DNA of 64,000 nt from Mesostigma viride (lineage: Eukaryota > Streptophyta > Mesostigmatophyceae > Mesostigmatales > Mesostigmataceae), in contig RPFO01001311.1 of assembly GCA_009746045.1 (NCBI GenBank), positions 86,955 through 150,954 on the forward strand. Reading direction: 5' to 3'. Below the pieces are notes generated by a model that saw only the letters and a program-made list of their open reading frames with translations, was not told the DNA's origin and ran no database searches. The translations under genes and the position numbers were made by a program. Of the stretch, positions 43,764-52,639 are shown piece by piece. Numbering within the stretch: position 1 is the first letter of the stretch; each line of letters opens with the position of its first letter.

Positions 43764-45017
43764 TTACATCGCCCCCCAGATAATGTCGGGCCTCGTGTCG
43801 GGGTTCTCGCCCTTCCACCGGCTGTACATGGAATCCCGCACGCCCTTACACTGGCCCAGGCCCCATCGGCGCATCAGCTCACGGGGTGGCGGGTACTTCT
43901 CTCCCAGTTTCCTGCACGACTGTCCCCGTCGTTTATCGGGTAGCTGATACAGAAACGATGTCGGGATCAACCGACTGCCGGGGTTTCTGGCACGGTACTT
44001 ATCCAACATGGAAGAACGCACACGTTTACACTGTCCGTTGATCCATCGGCGCCTCAGGGCGTTGCTGGGGGGGTACTTCCTCGCCAGTTGAATGCACGTC
44101 TTGCGCTTGGCCGGGCGCTTCTTCCTGGGTTTCCTCGGCAGAGACGTTTCGAGACACTGCTTCTTGTCACGACGCCTCTTCAGTGCCGCCCAGCTTGTAG
44201 GACACTTTGGTGGGACGCGTTTCATGCCTTTTGTGGCCATCCACGCCTTCAAGTGCGACATTTTAAGCCCCTTGCGTTGGTCAGGTTTCCACCCCGCCCT
44301 GTTCGCAAAAGCCATTATCCTCGCAATGCGCTCCCCGGCCGACCGGTATGGCCTGGCCGGTTTCCAATCCGGTCGTAAGGGCAGGTCGAGATAGGAGGGT
44401 CTTTCCAGTTTTATGGGGATGGCCATGGGGGTCTGCACGGACGCCGCCATGGGGGTGCCATTGGGAATCTGCACCTTGATGGGGATGGCATCGGGAACTA
44501 TCCTTCGGACTCCACTCCTCGTAACCACCATTTTGCTGCCTGTATGTATCGTACCTAAGCGCGCAGATTTTTTTTTTGACTTCGCGTCCTTTGGGGCGTA
44601 GGCCCTCCATGAAGTGTGCTCACCGCCACCCTCCAATTCTCTTATGAACGCGTCAGTGTCCGCGATCATCTTATTGAACCTGGCATCTTCAGCTGCCTGT
44701 TTTTTACCTGCTTTGTTAAACCTGATTTCTTTTGCGCGTGCGGCGTCCCTCTCCTCTTGCTCCTTGATCCTCCTGTTGTTGTACACGCGATTTATCGCGT
44801 GCTGTTCGGGCGTCCATTTTGACGGATTGACTTGGTACATGAAGTCGAGGTCGTAGCCCATGCGCCGCTTACCCGATTCCAACTCTTTGACAATTTTGTC
44901 TATCTCGATTTTATCGCGAAGATCCTTTTGGTACTGCTCTCGTTCTGCAGGGCTCATCCCTGCTAGCATTTTCTCATGCCCGCGTCTTGTCATTATAGCT
45001 CTAGCGGTGTGGTACAT
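43764..45017 (-). CDS. Basic multi-motif protein with three C...RRW...C repeats (417 aa)
   Basis: The N-terminal half is charged and helical. At residues about 255-275 is GLKMSHLKAWMATKGMKRVP, closely resembling LKDLRAWMKQVGMARIP in the OTU protein. The C-terminal third holds three motifs: CPTSWAALKRRRDKKQC, CIQLARKYPPSNALRRRW...C and CRKLGEKYPPPRELMRRW...C. These are shared with the OTU gene immediately upstream on the same strand, so the two genes use the same modules. The paired Cys with a basic helix suggests small metal- or disulfide-stabilised nucleic-acid-binding units, but this is inference. Confidence 0.65.
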   Translation of the reverse strand: MYHTARAIMTRRGHEKMLAGMSPAEREQYQKDLRDKIEIDKIVKELESGKRRMGYDLDFMYQVNPSKWTPEQHAINRVYNNRRIKEQEERDAARAKEIRFNKAGKKQAAEDARFNKMIADTDAFIRELEGGGEHTSWRAYAPKDAKSKKKSARLGTIHTGSKMVVTRSGVRRIVPDAIPIKVQIPNGTPMAASVQTPMAIPIKLERPSYLDLPLRPDWKPARPYRSAGERIARIMAFANRAGWKPDQRKGLKMSHLKAWMATKGMKRVPPKCPTSWAALKRRRDKKQCLETSLPRKPRKKRPAKRKTCIQLARKYPPSNALRRRWINGQCKRVRSSMLDKYRARNPGSRLIPTSFLYQLPDKRRGQSCRKLGEKYPPPRELMRRWGLGQCKGVRDSMYSRWKGENPDTRPDIIWGAM

Positions 45018-45103
45018 GCTTTATGAATACAAACGCACATTTTTTTTACAAAACCGACAATCGCGACTCGCCACAAAAAAAGCATAATGCTTATTGTGAC
45101 AGT

Positions 45104-45353
45104 ATGAACGTTCTGAAAGGGATGATCACGCCCCCCGACTTGCCGCGATTGCGTTCCTTTCGCGTGTTCGGCAGCGCGGTGTTCGATTGGGTGGCCACCA
45201 CTTCCGCTTCCCTGGACAGGGCCAGCGGGACACTCCTGTTACAGACCGAAAGGGCGTGGCACAGATAATAATGCTGCTACCAGGAAAGATTGCCGCAAAG
45301 TTTCGCGACAAGGTGTCCGTGCTGCTGGAGCGCTACCTGGTCGCTGCCCGGTG
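45104..45353 (+). pseudogene. Chimeric remnant: membrane-gene piece joined to GQGQRDTPVTD-gene piece
   Basis: The 5' part (from 45,104) encodes LRSFRVFGSAVFDWVATT, matching the small membrane protein at 41.1-41.4 kb. From about 45,205 the DNA instead matches the gene at 57.8-58.6 kb, but in another frame: QRDTPVTDRKG, then IIMLLPGKIAAKFRD and VSVLLERYL, ending at a stop at 45,351-45,353. The join looks like an illegitimate or homology-assisted recombination at a shared CCCTGG/CAGGGCCAGCG sequence. Neither half is complete. Confidence 0.75.
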
Positions 45354-45484
45354 ATACATTCTTTTGTTTAGTATTACGCAGGAAAATTAATCACGCGCAT
45401 GTGCGTCACTTGGGTTGCAATGATGCTCCTTCTCCCGTCGCTCTCGCACACTGTCTAAATCCACATGTCCTCTCCGACGGGGCA

Positions 45485-46687
45485 TTATTTGGCACACATG
45501 CCAACCCTCCTGCTGACCCCCGTGACCCACACTGTGCGGCGGCCGCTGGGGTCGTCGGCCATGCGCACGTTGCCCGTGATCTGCCCGCCGTACGGCCCCA
45601 GGAGGTCCGCTACGAGCCCGGACGTCACGCGCTTGGTGAACGTGGACTTGTGTCCCAGGAAATCTACAAAGAACATCCTGCGAAACTCGGACAGGGGGAC
45701 GAAACCTTCCGGCTTCAGCACGACCAGGTCGCTGTGGGTGAGGAACAGCCGCATCATGCTGGCCAGGTTGCTAATGTCCAGCGCTGGTTCTCCGTCGTTG
45801 TCGTGGCGGTCCGCGTCCGCCCCGATGTCGCTCTCTTCCTCCTGGGCCGATCTCCATCCGAGCCTGGCCGTGAGCGCGTCGGCGTGAGGGTCGTCTTTGG
45901 GCCTCCACTTGTGGGAGGACCCTTGCGCCTTGCTGAAGGAGCCCGTTATCTTTTCCCTGATCTCCCTTATCCACGTGTTCATCCACACGGGCGCCGCCCC
46001 GCCCTCCTTGAGGATGTGCGAGCGGACTTGGCGGAGTCCCTTGAGATCGGCCAACTCGATTTCGGGGAACCCGTGACACTCCTCGAGGAACGCGTCCTCC
46101 GCGTCGGTGATATCCGTGAAGAGGCCGTGTTCGGCGGCGTACTTGACCATCCATTGCCGCATGTCCTTCTTGCTGTTCGCCGCATCCCTCCCGGCAAAGT
46201 ACTTGTCCCCGTCGAACCAGACGGGAAAGGGCGGGAGCTCGCGACCGGGTCTGGGCAGGGGCGACACGATGGCCACGTTTTGCAGCCAGTGCCAGTTGTT
46301 CGGGGCCTCCGTGACGTACGCCGGGGCTGACACGCGCGCGAGGATGCCCCCCTTGGCGGACAGGATCGACACCCACATGCGCGCCTCTTCGGTCTTTCCG
46401 CCGGCGTCCACCGCGGCCAGCACGTCCATGTCGTAAGGGGGGTGTCCCTTCATATCCAGGAACGAGTCGAAGGCGGGCGACAGTCCGGTCTTTACGAACG
46501 GCCAGTCCACCATGTGGGAGGAGGGGGCCAGACAGGTCCCCACGAACTCGCACACGAGCCTCGCCAGCGTCTTGCGGTCGACGTCCAGTTTGGGTCGCGG
46601 AAGTGCCTCGACCTCGCACCATCCCGTCGGTCGCCGCGGCTCCGTGTCCATTTCGTCCTTTATGACGATGGGCGAACGGGAGGACAT
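45485..46687 (-). CDS. Unknown 400-aa protein, possible C-terminal winged helix
   Basis: Intact frame with a short acidic/basic N terminus. Residues about 95-190 look like a globular alpha/beta domain (ILSAKGGILARVSAPAYVTE, PFPVWFDGDKYFAGRD). A central acidic linker (DDPHADALTARLGWRSAQEE) precedes a C-terminal region reading FVPLSEFRRMFFVDFLGHK and VTSGLVADLLGPYGGQI, which could be a winged-helix unit such as those at the end of viral helicase-primases, though no helicase motifs are present. Divergent from the Cys/His-motif genes to its right. Confidence 0.55.
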   Translation of the reverse strand: MSSRSPIVIKDEMDTEPRRPTGWCEVEALPRPKLDVDRKTLARLVCEFVGTCLAPSSHMVDWPFVKTGLSPAFDSFLDMKGHPPYDMDVLAAVDAGGKTEEARMWVSILSAKGGILARVSAPAYVTEAPNNWHWLQNVAIVSPLPRPGRELPPFPVWFDGDKYFAGRDAANSKKDMRQWMVKYAAEHGLFTDITDAEDAFLEECHGFPEIELADLKGLRQVRSHILKEGGAAPVWMNTWIREIREKITGSFSKAQGSSHKWRPKDDPHADALTARLGWRSAQEEESDIGADADRHDNDGEPALDISNLASMMRLFLTHSDLVVLKPEGFVPLSEFRRMFFVDFLGHKSTFTKRVTSGLVADLLGPYGGQITGNVRMADDPSGRRTVWVTGVSRRVGMCAK

Positions 46688-46806
46688 GGTATGCTCGTGA
46701 TATTGGGTGAGAAATGATTATGGCCCGTTTATACGCACCCCTGCGCCTATTTTGTTTTTCCTCTCCTACGCGAATATATATTCTCTCGTTACATCAGCTA
46801 CCGACA

Positions 46807-47631
46807 ATGTCGAGGAAGTGTTCTGCTGTGACGGAGAGAGGGTCCGCGTGCAAACGACCGCGCACTCACTGGGCGACCACGTGTTCCCAGCACCTCATGG
46901 CTTCGACTCGCCCCCGTTACCGTCGCGCGGTCAGAAGGGGCAGGAGGAGGCACAGGACGGCGCAGGAGGGGCTTCGGGGGGTAGGCGACATGCTAATGAC
47001 CAGGCCAAAGGTGGCGTACGGATCAGACTCCGGGGATTCTGACGAAGAGAGGGTCCGAGAACGAGAGGCACTGGCCATGATTGCCAAAGCTCCCAAACCT
47101 CCAAATGGTTTCGTTACGAGGATCTCGCCTAGACAATTGGCAAGCAATGAGGCGTTCCTCAAAAGGCTCGCCCGCGTGCCTAACCCTCCCACGAGGATTG
47201 ATAAGGAGAAGATCGAGAGAGCGCGAGTGAAGAATATGCTCGCGATGCTGGCTCGCTTGCCAAATCCTCCAACGCAGGCGGAGAGAGACAAGAGAGAGAG
47301 AGCGCGAGTGAAGAAGACGATCGCGATGCTGGCCGGCTTGCCGAATCCTCCGACACAGGCGGAGATAGCAATGAGAGATAAGGCGCACGAGAGGGAGGTG
47401 CTTGCGATGCTGGCCCGCTTGCCTAACCCTCCGACACAGGCGGAGATAGCGATGAGAGATAAGGCGCACGAGAGGGAGGTGCTTGCGATGCTGGCCCGCT
47501 TGCCGAACCCTCCGCCTGCAGTCAGGCGCGATAATAGGACAATAAGGCTACTTGAAGATTTTTTCGGACCCGGATATATGGATAAGGTCCGACGACGATT
47601 TCGTAGCCCACGCTATCGAGCCTCCCTTTGA
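46807..47631 (+). CDS. Cys/His-motif protein with 29-residue LPNPPTQAE repeats
   Basis: The start at 46,807 places MSRKCSAVTERGSACKRP, with CSQH further on, at the N terminus (C-x4-T-x2-G-x2-C-x10-C-x2-H). From about residue 85 a 29-residue unit is repeated five to six times; its core is MLARLPNPPTQAE followed by a charged helix (RDKAHEREVLA). Units four and five are nearly identical in DNA, so the array expanded recently. A TATATAT box lies about 30 bases upstream. A paralog with one such unit follows 112 bases downstream. Function unknown; the repeat could form an extended helical scaffold. Confidence 0.7.
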   Translation: MSRKCSAVTERGSACKRPRTHWATTCSQHLMASTRPRYRRAVRRGRRRHRTAQEGLRGVGDMLMTRPKVAYGSDSGDSDEERVREREALAMIAKAPKPPNGFVTRISPRQLASNEAFLKRLARVPNPPTRIDKEKIERARVKNMLAMLARLPNPPTQAERDKRERARVKKTIAMLAGLPNPPTQAEIAMRDKAHEREVLAMLARLPNPPTQAEIAMRDKAHEREVLAMLARLPNPPPAVRRDNRTIRLLEDFFGPGYMDKVRRRFRSPRYRASL

Positions 47632-47742
47632 ACTCACATGCATGGCGCATAATCCGGTGTCCGAGAAGGAGGCAGGGTCTACATCCTAGCTGCCTGGTGC
47701 TATTAAAAAAATTTAAGTTTGTTGTTATAACAAGCAACAAGC

Positions 47743-48264
47743 ATGGTTGCGAGGAAAAAGTGTTCGTCGAGCACGGCCAAGGGAAACAGATGCAGCAGGA
47801 TGTGCAGCGACTCGCGTTCCAACACGTGCGCGCAACACGCCGGCCACACCCGACAGCACCGAGTGGCTTCGATTCGCCCCCGCACTCGTCGCGGCAGGAC
47901 CAGACACAGGATGCGCGCGGATGACGTAGATGACGAAGCGGCGGTTCTCGACATGCTCGCCCGCATGCCCACACCCCCGACGATAGAGCAAGACGATAGA
48001 GAGATATTGGAGCGATGGAGAGCGAGGGAAGTTGTAGCATTGCTTGAAAGTATGCCATTGGGACTATCGGCAGAAATGGAAGCAGCAATTGAGAGAGTTA
48101 GGAGGTTAGAAGCAGAGAGTATGGCGAGAGAGAGGGAGCAAGAGTTGAAGGACTCGCTATTGATACTTAATGAGAGGAGGGCGGCGCTAGAGAGTGCAAA
48201 TCTAGCCTCGGACCGCGCACTGCATGCCCGCTTGACACACCGGCGCCCACCACGTCGTGGCTGA
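47743..48264 (+). CDS. Cys/His-motif protein, shorter paralog (173 aa)
   Basis: MVARKKCSSSTAKGNRCSRM followed by CAQH gives the shared N-terminal motif. The RVASIRPRTRRG segment parallels MASTRPRYRRA of the preceding gene, and MLARMPTPPTIEQDDREILE is one copy of its 29-residue unit. The rest is a charged helix. The pair probably arose by duplication followed by loss or gain of repeat units. Ends three bases before the convergent gene on the other strand. Confidence 0.7.
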   Translation: MVARKKCSSSTAKGNRCSRMCSDSRSNTCAQHAGHTRQHRVASIRPRTRRGRTRHRMRADDVDDEAAVLDMLARMPTPPTIEQDDREILERWRAREVVALLESMPLGLSAEMEAAIERVRRLEAESMAREREQELKDSLLILNERRAALESANLASDRALHARLTHRRPPRRG

Positions 48265-48267
48265 GGT

Positions 48268-48776
48268 CTACCTGGGGGCGGGGAATCCTTCGCGGAGGAG
48301 CATCCGCTTGTGTTTATCGTTGTATTTCTTCCTCATCTCGAAATCGTTGTGCAAGAACCACGACTCGATCTGGTGCTCCAAGTCCGGCCGCTGTTGTAGC
48401 AGTCGGTCTCTGTTCGCCTGGTTCCGTCGTCTTTCTTCGCCCGCCCTTTCTTCGTCGGCAGTGATGAGACGTTTCAGCTCTGGCGCTTGACGGGCCAGCT
48501 CACGAGCGTCGTTGTCGTTCCATGCGGAGGTATTGGATCCGCTGTTGATCTGTTCCGTGACGCGTTCGGCCGCCATCATCTCTTCGTACCTGTCATCATC
48601 GTGCCATCGGGGGGGAAATGGATGGGAGGATCTTCTTCTCGGATCGCGCGCATGGGGTGCCTCTTTGCGTGTACCGCGCGGGCATGCACGCCACACAGAG
48701 AGCCGAACAAGGGCTTAAATCGGCACCGAGGGCCGCGTGTCGTCCTGGCCGTGCACCTGCCTGATCGTTTCTTCAT
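48268..48776 (-). CDS. Cys/His-motif protein with one frameshift
   Basis: The N-terminal frame begins MKKRSGRCTARTTRGPRCRF and continues to CGVHARAVHAKRH, the shared C...T..G..C...C..H motif followed by a basic tract. At a C7 run (about 48,606-48,612) the frame changes to one encoding PFPPRWHDDDRYEEMMAAER and a long charged helix ending GFPAPR. Joining across the run gives about 169 residues. The start at 48,776 is preferred over the upstream Met at 48,794 because it brings the motif to the usual distance from the N terminus. Confidence 0.6.
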
Positions 48777-48818
48777 AACGGGCACATATAACATTTTGCA
48801 CGCATTATTATTTGTAAT

Positions 48819-48892
48819 TGTGCTGGGCGGGTCTCGATCCCGCGACCTTCAACTCATAAGGTTGACGCCCTGACCAACTGGGCTACCAGCAC
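48819..48892 (-). tRNA. tRNA-Ile (anticodon UAU)
   Basis: On the minus strand the sequence folds as a cloverleaf: acceptor GTGCTGG/CCAGCAC, D stem GCCC/GGGC, anticodon stem TCAAC/GTTGA with loop CTTATGA, a 5-base variable region AGGTC, and T stem GCGGG/CCCGC with loop ATCGAGA. The anticodon at positions 34-36 is TAT, reading AUA. The discriminator is A, CCA is not encoded and there is no intron. The A at the first T-loop position is unusual. AUA should be rare in this GC-rich DNA. Confidence 0.88.
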
Positions 48893-49039
48893 GATGGTTT
48901 ATTAATAATTATAAATCATAATCATTACACGATAAGCGCGACGGACAATTCATTCAGCCACACATGCAAACATACCAACAAGTGCATTGTGTTAAGGGGT
49001 GAGTGCTACATAGAAACCTACATCACACTATCCAACACT

Positions 49040-51430
49040 CTAGTTGAGCGACTCCGACACCACGTCCAGCGTGGTCGTGCCGATGGCGCCCATGCTGTTG
49101 CTGGAGGTGATCGTGTTCGGGGCCGGCTTCATGAGGGCGCGGCTGTGAGAGCCAGACCCTCGCACCTTGACGAGCTGCATGCTCTCGTCGCTGCCGATGC
49201 GGAATCCGTACGTGACGACCTGATCCGCGGCGTACATCTCCTTCCAACCGTACAGCTGGGTGTTAGCGGCGGTGATGGCGGCGGCGTTCACGCGGACATC
49301 GTCGTACCAGATGGCATACCCGGCCTGGTTCTTGCCCGGTCCCAGGGTCAGCGTGGGGGAGGCGCCGACGTCCACGGAGGTGGCAATGACGGCGACCGAG
49401 GCGCCATTCAAGTACACCATGGTCGAAGTGCCGTCACGGACCAGAGCCAGCGTGAAGGACTCTGTGCTCAGAATGCTATAGGTGCTCTCAGCGCTCGCGG
49501 TGCCGTCAGACACGGTGACGTGACCGGCGTTGGTGACCGTGACGGTGGTGGTGGCGCCGGCACCCGCGTACGACAGCAGAACGAGACCGTTGGCGACGGA
49601 GCTGGAAAGGTCGGCCTTGGGAGTGATCTTGGTGATGATGCTGAAGGTGCCGGTGGGCATCGACGACGCGCACGACCCGCTCTGGCTTCCGGAATCGTTG
49701 ACCTTCAGCACACCATTGGAGACGGCCGCGCCACCGTTGAGGGTCACTACCTTGGCACCCACCTCGGACGTGGTGCCAGAGGTGAACTCCCAGCGCGTGT
49801 CATCGGCACCGGAAGCGAGGGTCGACAGCAGGACGTTGGTGCCGGGGGCGTACCGGTCGGCCTGGGCGATGGTGCGGGAGAACAGCAGCTGCCCGCCCTC
49901 GAAATGCCAGTACGAACCGGTGTTGTCGCCCTTGTCCTGGGATGTCTCGCCCGCACCCATGTGCCAGGTCATGGCACGGGAGCCGTAGCTCGCGTTGCCG
50001 GCCATGAAGACACCGCCGGCGTCGGACTTGGTGTTGTCGGTGGCCCCGTTTCCGAGGGTCAGGGTCTTGTCCTCAATGCGGAGGTTGGTCTCGGTGGTGG
50101 TGACGCTGTTGAGTGGGCCATCTACCTGCAGCTCGCCGGTGATCTTGATGATGCCGGACGTGGAGGTCAGCTGCAGGTCGCCGGCCGAGGTGGTGATCTT
50201 GCCACTGCCACCGGCGGTGGAGGTGAGCACGAGGTCCTTCTTGAGGTCGACGGAGACGGCGGCGTCCAGGGAGATGACATTGTTGGCGGTGGAGAGGGCG
50301 CTGTCGGTGAAGGTGACATCCTCGACGGACACGGTGCCGGCCGCGGACGTGATTGAGAGGCTGTTGGCGCTGGTGCTGACGGTGTTGTCGGTGACCTTGA
50401 CGTTCTCGAGGATGACGGACTTGGTGGCGCCGGCCGTGATGGAGATGTCAACATCGGTGGACGGGGCGAGGGCCGCGTCGGTGAACACGACATCCTCGAC
50501 CTGCACGGTGCCGGCGGCGGACGCCAGAGTGAGGGCACCGGAAGAGGTGCTGACGGCATTGTCGGCGACGGTCACGTTCTCGAGGACGACGGAAGAGCCG
50601 GTGCCGGCAGTGATAGACAGGTCACCACTGGCGACGGTCAGGGCCGCGTCAGTGAACACGACATCCTCGACCTGCACGGTGCCAGCGGCGGACGTGATGG
50701 AGAGACCATTGGCGGACGTGCTGACGGTGTTGTCAGTGACGGTCACGTTCTCGATGACCACGGAGGAGGTGGCACCGGCGGTGATCGAGATGTTGGCATC
50801 CGAGGAGGCGGTGAGGGCGGAGTCGGTGAAGATGACGTTCTCCCCCTGCACGGTGCCGGCGGCGGACGCCAGCGTAAGGGCGCCGGCGGAGGTGTCGACC
50901 GCTCCATCAGTGAACGTGACGTTCTCGACCTGCACAGTCCCCGACTGGGCGGCGAGGGTGAGGGTGCCGGACGACGTGCTGACGGCGTTGTCGGTGACGG
51001 TGACGCCCTCCACGACGACGGAGGAGGTGGCACCCGCGGAGAGCACGAGACTGGTGTCAGTGGCGGGCGCCATCTGGTTGTTGGTGAACACCACATCCTC
51101 GACGCGCACGCTCTGGGCCGCGGCGAGGGACAGCACGTTGTTGGCGGTGGAGATGTCGCTTCCGTCAATCTGCACTGCCTCAATCTGGGCTGCCCCGGAG
51201 AAGTCCAGCGCGCCGACCGTCAGGGTCCCGGAGATGTTGGTGTTGCCGAGGACGGTGACGAGCTTGGAGACACTGGATCCCTGTCCGGCATTGGGCTTGA
51301 TGACGATCTTGTCCTGCGCCTGGATGGTGAGGTCCTTGACACTCGCGCCGGTCGCGGTGTCTCCCAGGATCTCGTTCGCGAGCACACGGCGCAACTTCGA
51401 GGCTCCGAGGTTTTCGCAGAGGGTGGCCAT
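49040..51430 (-). CDS. Repetitive structural candidate, paralog of the 900-aa protein (796 aa)
   Basis: Shares with the 36.3-39.0 kb protein the N-terminal VKDLTIQAQDKIVIKP segment and the C-terminal HMGAGETSQDKG, SYWHFEGGQLLFSRTI and QVVTYGFRIGSDESMQLVKV blocks. Between residues about 75 and 420 are about nine repeats of roughly 36 residues with the core VQVEDVVFTDAALT and VTVTDNAVSTSSG. One LamG-like region follows at about 560-730; the extra LamG insert of the longer paralog is absent. ACTATACAC lies shortly before the start. Likely a fibre or surface protein; opposite strand to its paralog. Confidence 0.7.
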   Translation of the reverse strand: MATLCENLGASKLRRVLANEILGDTATGASVKDLTIQAQDKIVIKPNAGQGSSVSKLVTVLGNTNISGTLTVGALDFSGAAQIEAVQIDGSDISTANNVLSLAAAQSVRVEDVVFTNNQMAPATDTSLVLSAGATSSVVVEGVTVTDNAVSTSSGTLTLAAQSGTVQVENVTFTDGAVDTSAGALTLASAAGTVQGENVIFTDSALTASSDANISITAGATSSVVIENVTVTDNTVSTSANGLSITSAAGTVQVEDVVFTDAALTVASGDLSITAGTGSSVVLENVTVADNAVSTSSGALTLASAAGTVQVEDVVFTDAALAPSTDVDISITAGATKSVILENVKVTDNTVSTSANSLSITSAAGTVSVEDVTFTDSALSTANNVISLDAAVSVDLKKDLVLTSTAGGSGKITTSAGDLQLTSTSGIIKITGELQVDGPLNSVTTTETNLRIEDKTLTLGNGATDNTKSDAGGVFMAGNASYGSRAMTWHMGAGETSQDKGDNTGSYWHFEGGQLLFSRTIAQADRYAPGTNVLLSTLASGADDTRWEFTSGTTSEVGAKVVTLNGGAAVSNGVLKVNDSGSQSGSCASSMPTGTFSIITKITPKADLSSSVANGLVLLSYAGAGATTTVTVTNAGHVTVSDGTASAESTYSILSTESFTLALVRDGTSTMVYLNGASVAVIATSVDVGASPTLTLGPGKNQAGYAIWYDDVRVNAAAITAANTQLYGWKEMYAADQVVTYGFRIGSDESMQLVKVRGSGSHSRALMKPAPNTITSSNSMGAIGTTTLDVVSESLN

Positions 51431-51488
51431 GGTGAACGTGTATAGTATAGTTTTAGCTTTTTTTTTTCAACCGAAGCGAAAAATCGGA

Positions 51489-51974
51489 TCACCTGCGTCT
51501 GGAGGCGAGCTCCAGCAAGATGGCAAACGTGTCCCCCTTGAGGTCCAGAAGCTCCCTCGTGGGCGACGGTATCGCGTAGATCTCCACGGTGACGGTGGGC
51601 ACGCTTACGAGGTGTGGCGTGAAGGCGGCGGAGTCGTCCATGGGCGATTGTGGCTGGTAGATCTCCACGCCGTTTGGGACGACGAAGAAGTGTGCCTTGC
51701 CGCCGAAGTAGTGCTTCTTGTTGGCCATCGCGGTGGGGATGGCGGTCTGCACTTTCTCCACCTCGCGGTCTCCCAGTTTGAGTCTGACCGCGCTCGTCGT
51801 CGTGGCGGTGGCGGGGATCTGGGCGTACACGACCCTGCACGTCTCCACGTTCAGCACCGGCGCCGGCAGCGTGAACGTGGTCTCCCCCGGCCTGTTGGTG
51901 CCGGTGATGAGAACGCGGTGGGTCATCTGGCCGGGCGCGAGCGAAAGGGGATTGGTCGCTTGAAGGTTGGACAT
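51489..51974 (-). CDS. Unknown beta-rich protein (161 aa)
   Basis: Intact frame 58 bases upstream of the 796-aa gene on the same strand. Composition and alternating hydrophobic pattern (RVLITGTNRPGETTFTL, VVYAQIPATATTTSAVRLKL) point to a beta-sandwich or jelly-roll-like fold with an Arg-rich C terminus (LELASRRR). A minor virion protein is possible from its position; I recognise no family. Confidence 0.6.
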   Translation of the reverse strand: MSNLQATNPLSLAPGQMTHRVLITGTNRPGETTFTLPAPVLNVETCRVVYAQIPATATTTSAVRLKLGDREVEKVQTAIPTAMANKKHYFGGKAHFFVVPNGVEIYQPQSPMDDSAAFTPHLVSVPTVTVEIYAIPSPTRELLDLKGDTFAILLELASRRR

Positions 51975-51996
51975 ATCTACTACCAGTACGGAGAGG

Positions 51997-52260
51997 TTAA
52001 TTTAACACGAGCCGGGAGCAGACCTCGGTCGTGAACCAGTCCGAAAAAGAGATGTGGTCCGTCGGGGGGCACTCGAGTTTGTCCAGCTCGCCCACCGCCT
52101 TGTCGACCGCCTCCCTCACGACAGACCCCGGTAGATGCGTGATACGGTGGATGAACTTGTTGACCTCCTCTCGCTGGCTGTCCGTGATCTCTCCGCATAT
52201 CATGGAGTCGGCCATCATCCCCTTGATAAAAACGTACACCAATTCTCGAATCATCTTCAT
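51997..52260 (-). CDS. Small helical protein (87 aa), unknown
   Basis: Helical, moderately charged, with the central segment DSQREEVNKFIHRITHLPGS. Its assigned start codon is one base away from the start of the divergent gene at 52,262, so the real start may be the Met at residue 16 or 20. Same strand as the two preceding structural candidates and close to them. Confidence 0.5.
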   Translation of the reverse strand: MKMIRELVYVFIKGMMADSMICGEITDSQREEVNKFIHRITHLPGSVVREAVDKAVGELDKLECPPTDHISFSDWFTTEVCSRLVLN

Positions 52261-52261
52261 A

Positions 52262-52639
52262 ATGGCGAAGAGAGATTATGTGGAGCGGTACGCGCACCTC
52301 GATTTCAAATCGGTGCCCCCGCCGATGACGGCCAGGACGTGCGCGTGGCTGTCTCGCGTGTCCGGGGTTCCGCTCGACCGATTTAAACCTCACATCATAG
52401 TTGACAACCGCGTCATGGGCAATCAGTGCACGTCATCGCGCGCACTATCTACGGACCCGTTCGCCATGTGTACGGTGCGGCAGGGGGGGATTTACCCCCT
52501 CCCTCCCGACCACCCGTTTGCAGACGGTGCGCCTCTAACGGCGGAGGAAAAAAATGGGAGTGGAAAGTATACGGACGCAGCGGAATCATGTCGACGCCCC
52601 TATCATTCGCTTCAGAGCCAAATCAAAACCGAGTGGTGA
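52262..52639 (+). CDS. Unknown small protein (125 aa)
   Basis: Starts MAKRDYVERYAHLDFKSV. Coding character is good up to about residue 95; after that the sequence overlaps the next gene in another frame and may be a run-on after a small frameshift. Three Cys residues but no clear motif. Confidence 0.45.
   Translation: MAKRDYVERYAHLDFKSVPPPMTARTCAWLSRVSGVPLDRFKPHIIVDNRVMGNQCTSSRALSTDPFAMCTVRQGGIYPLPPDHPFADGAPLTAEEKNGSGKYTDAAESCRRPYHSLQSQIKTEW

Noticed and set aside
46807-47631. CRISPR-like or other DNA repeat array in the 87-bp repeats
   Set aside because: Repeats are contiguous, in frame and encode a protein repeat; there are no spacers.
48989-52034. 455- and 679-residue ORFs antisense to the 796-aa gene
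   Set aside because: Same reason: they mirror the repeats of the real gene on the other strand.
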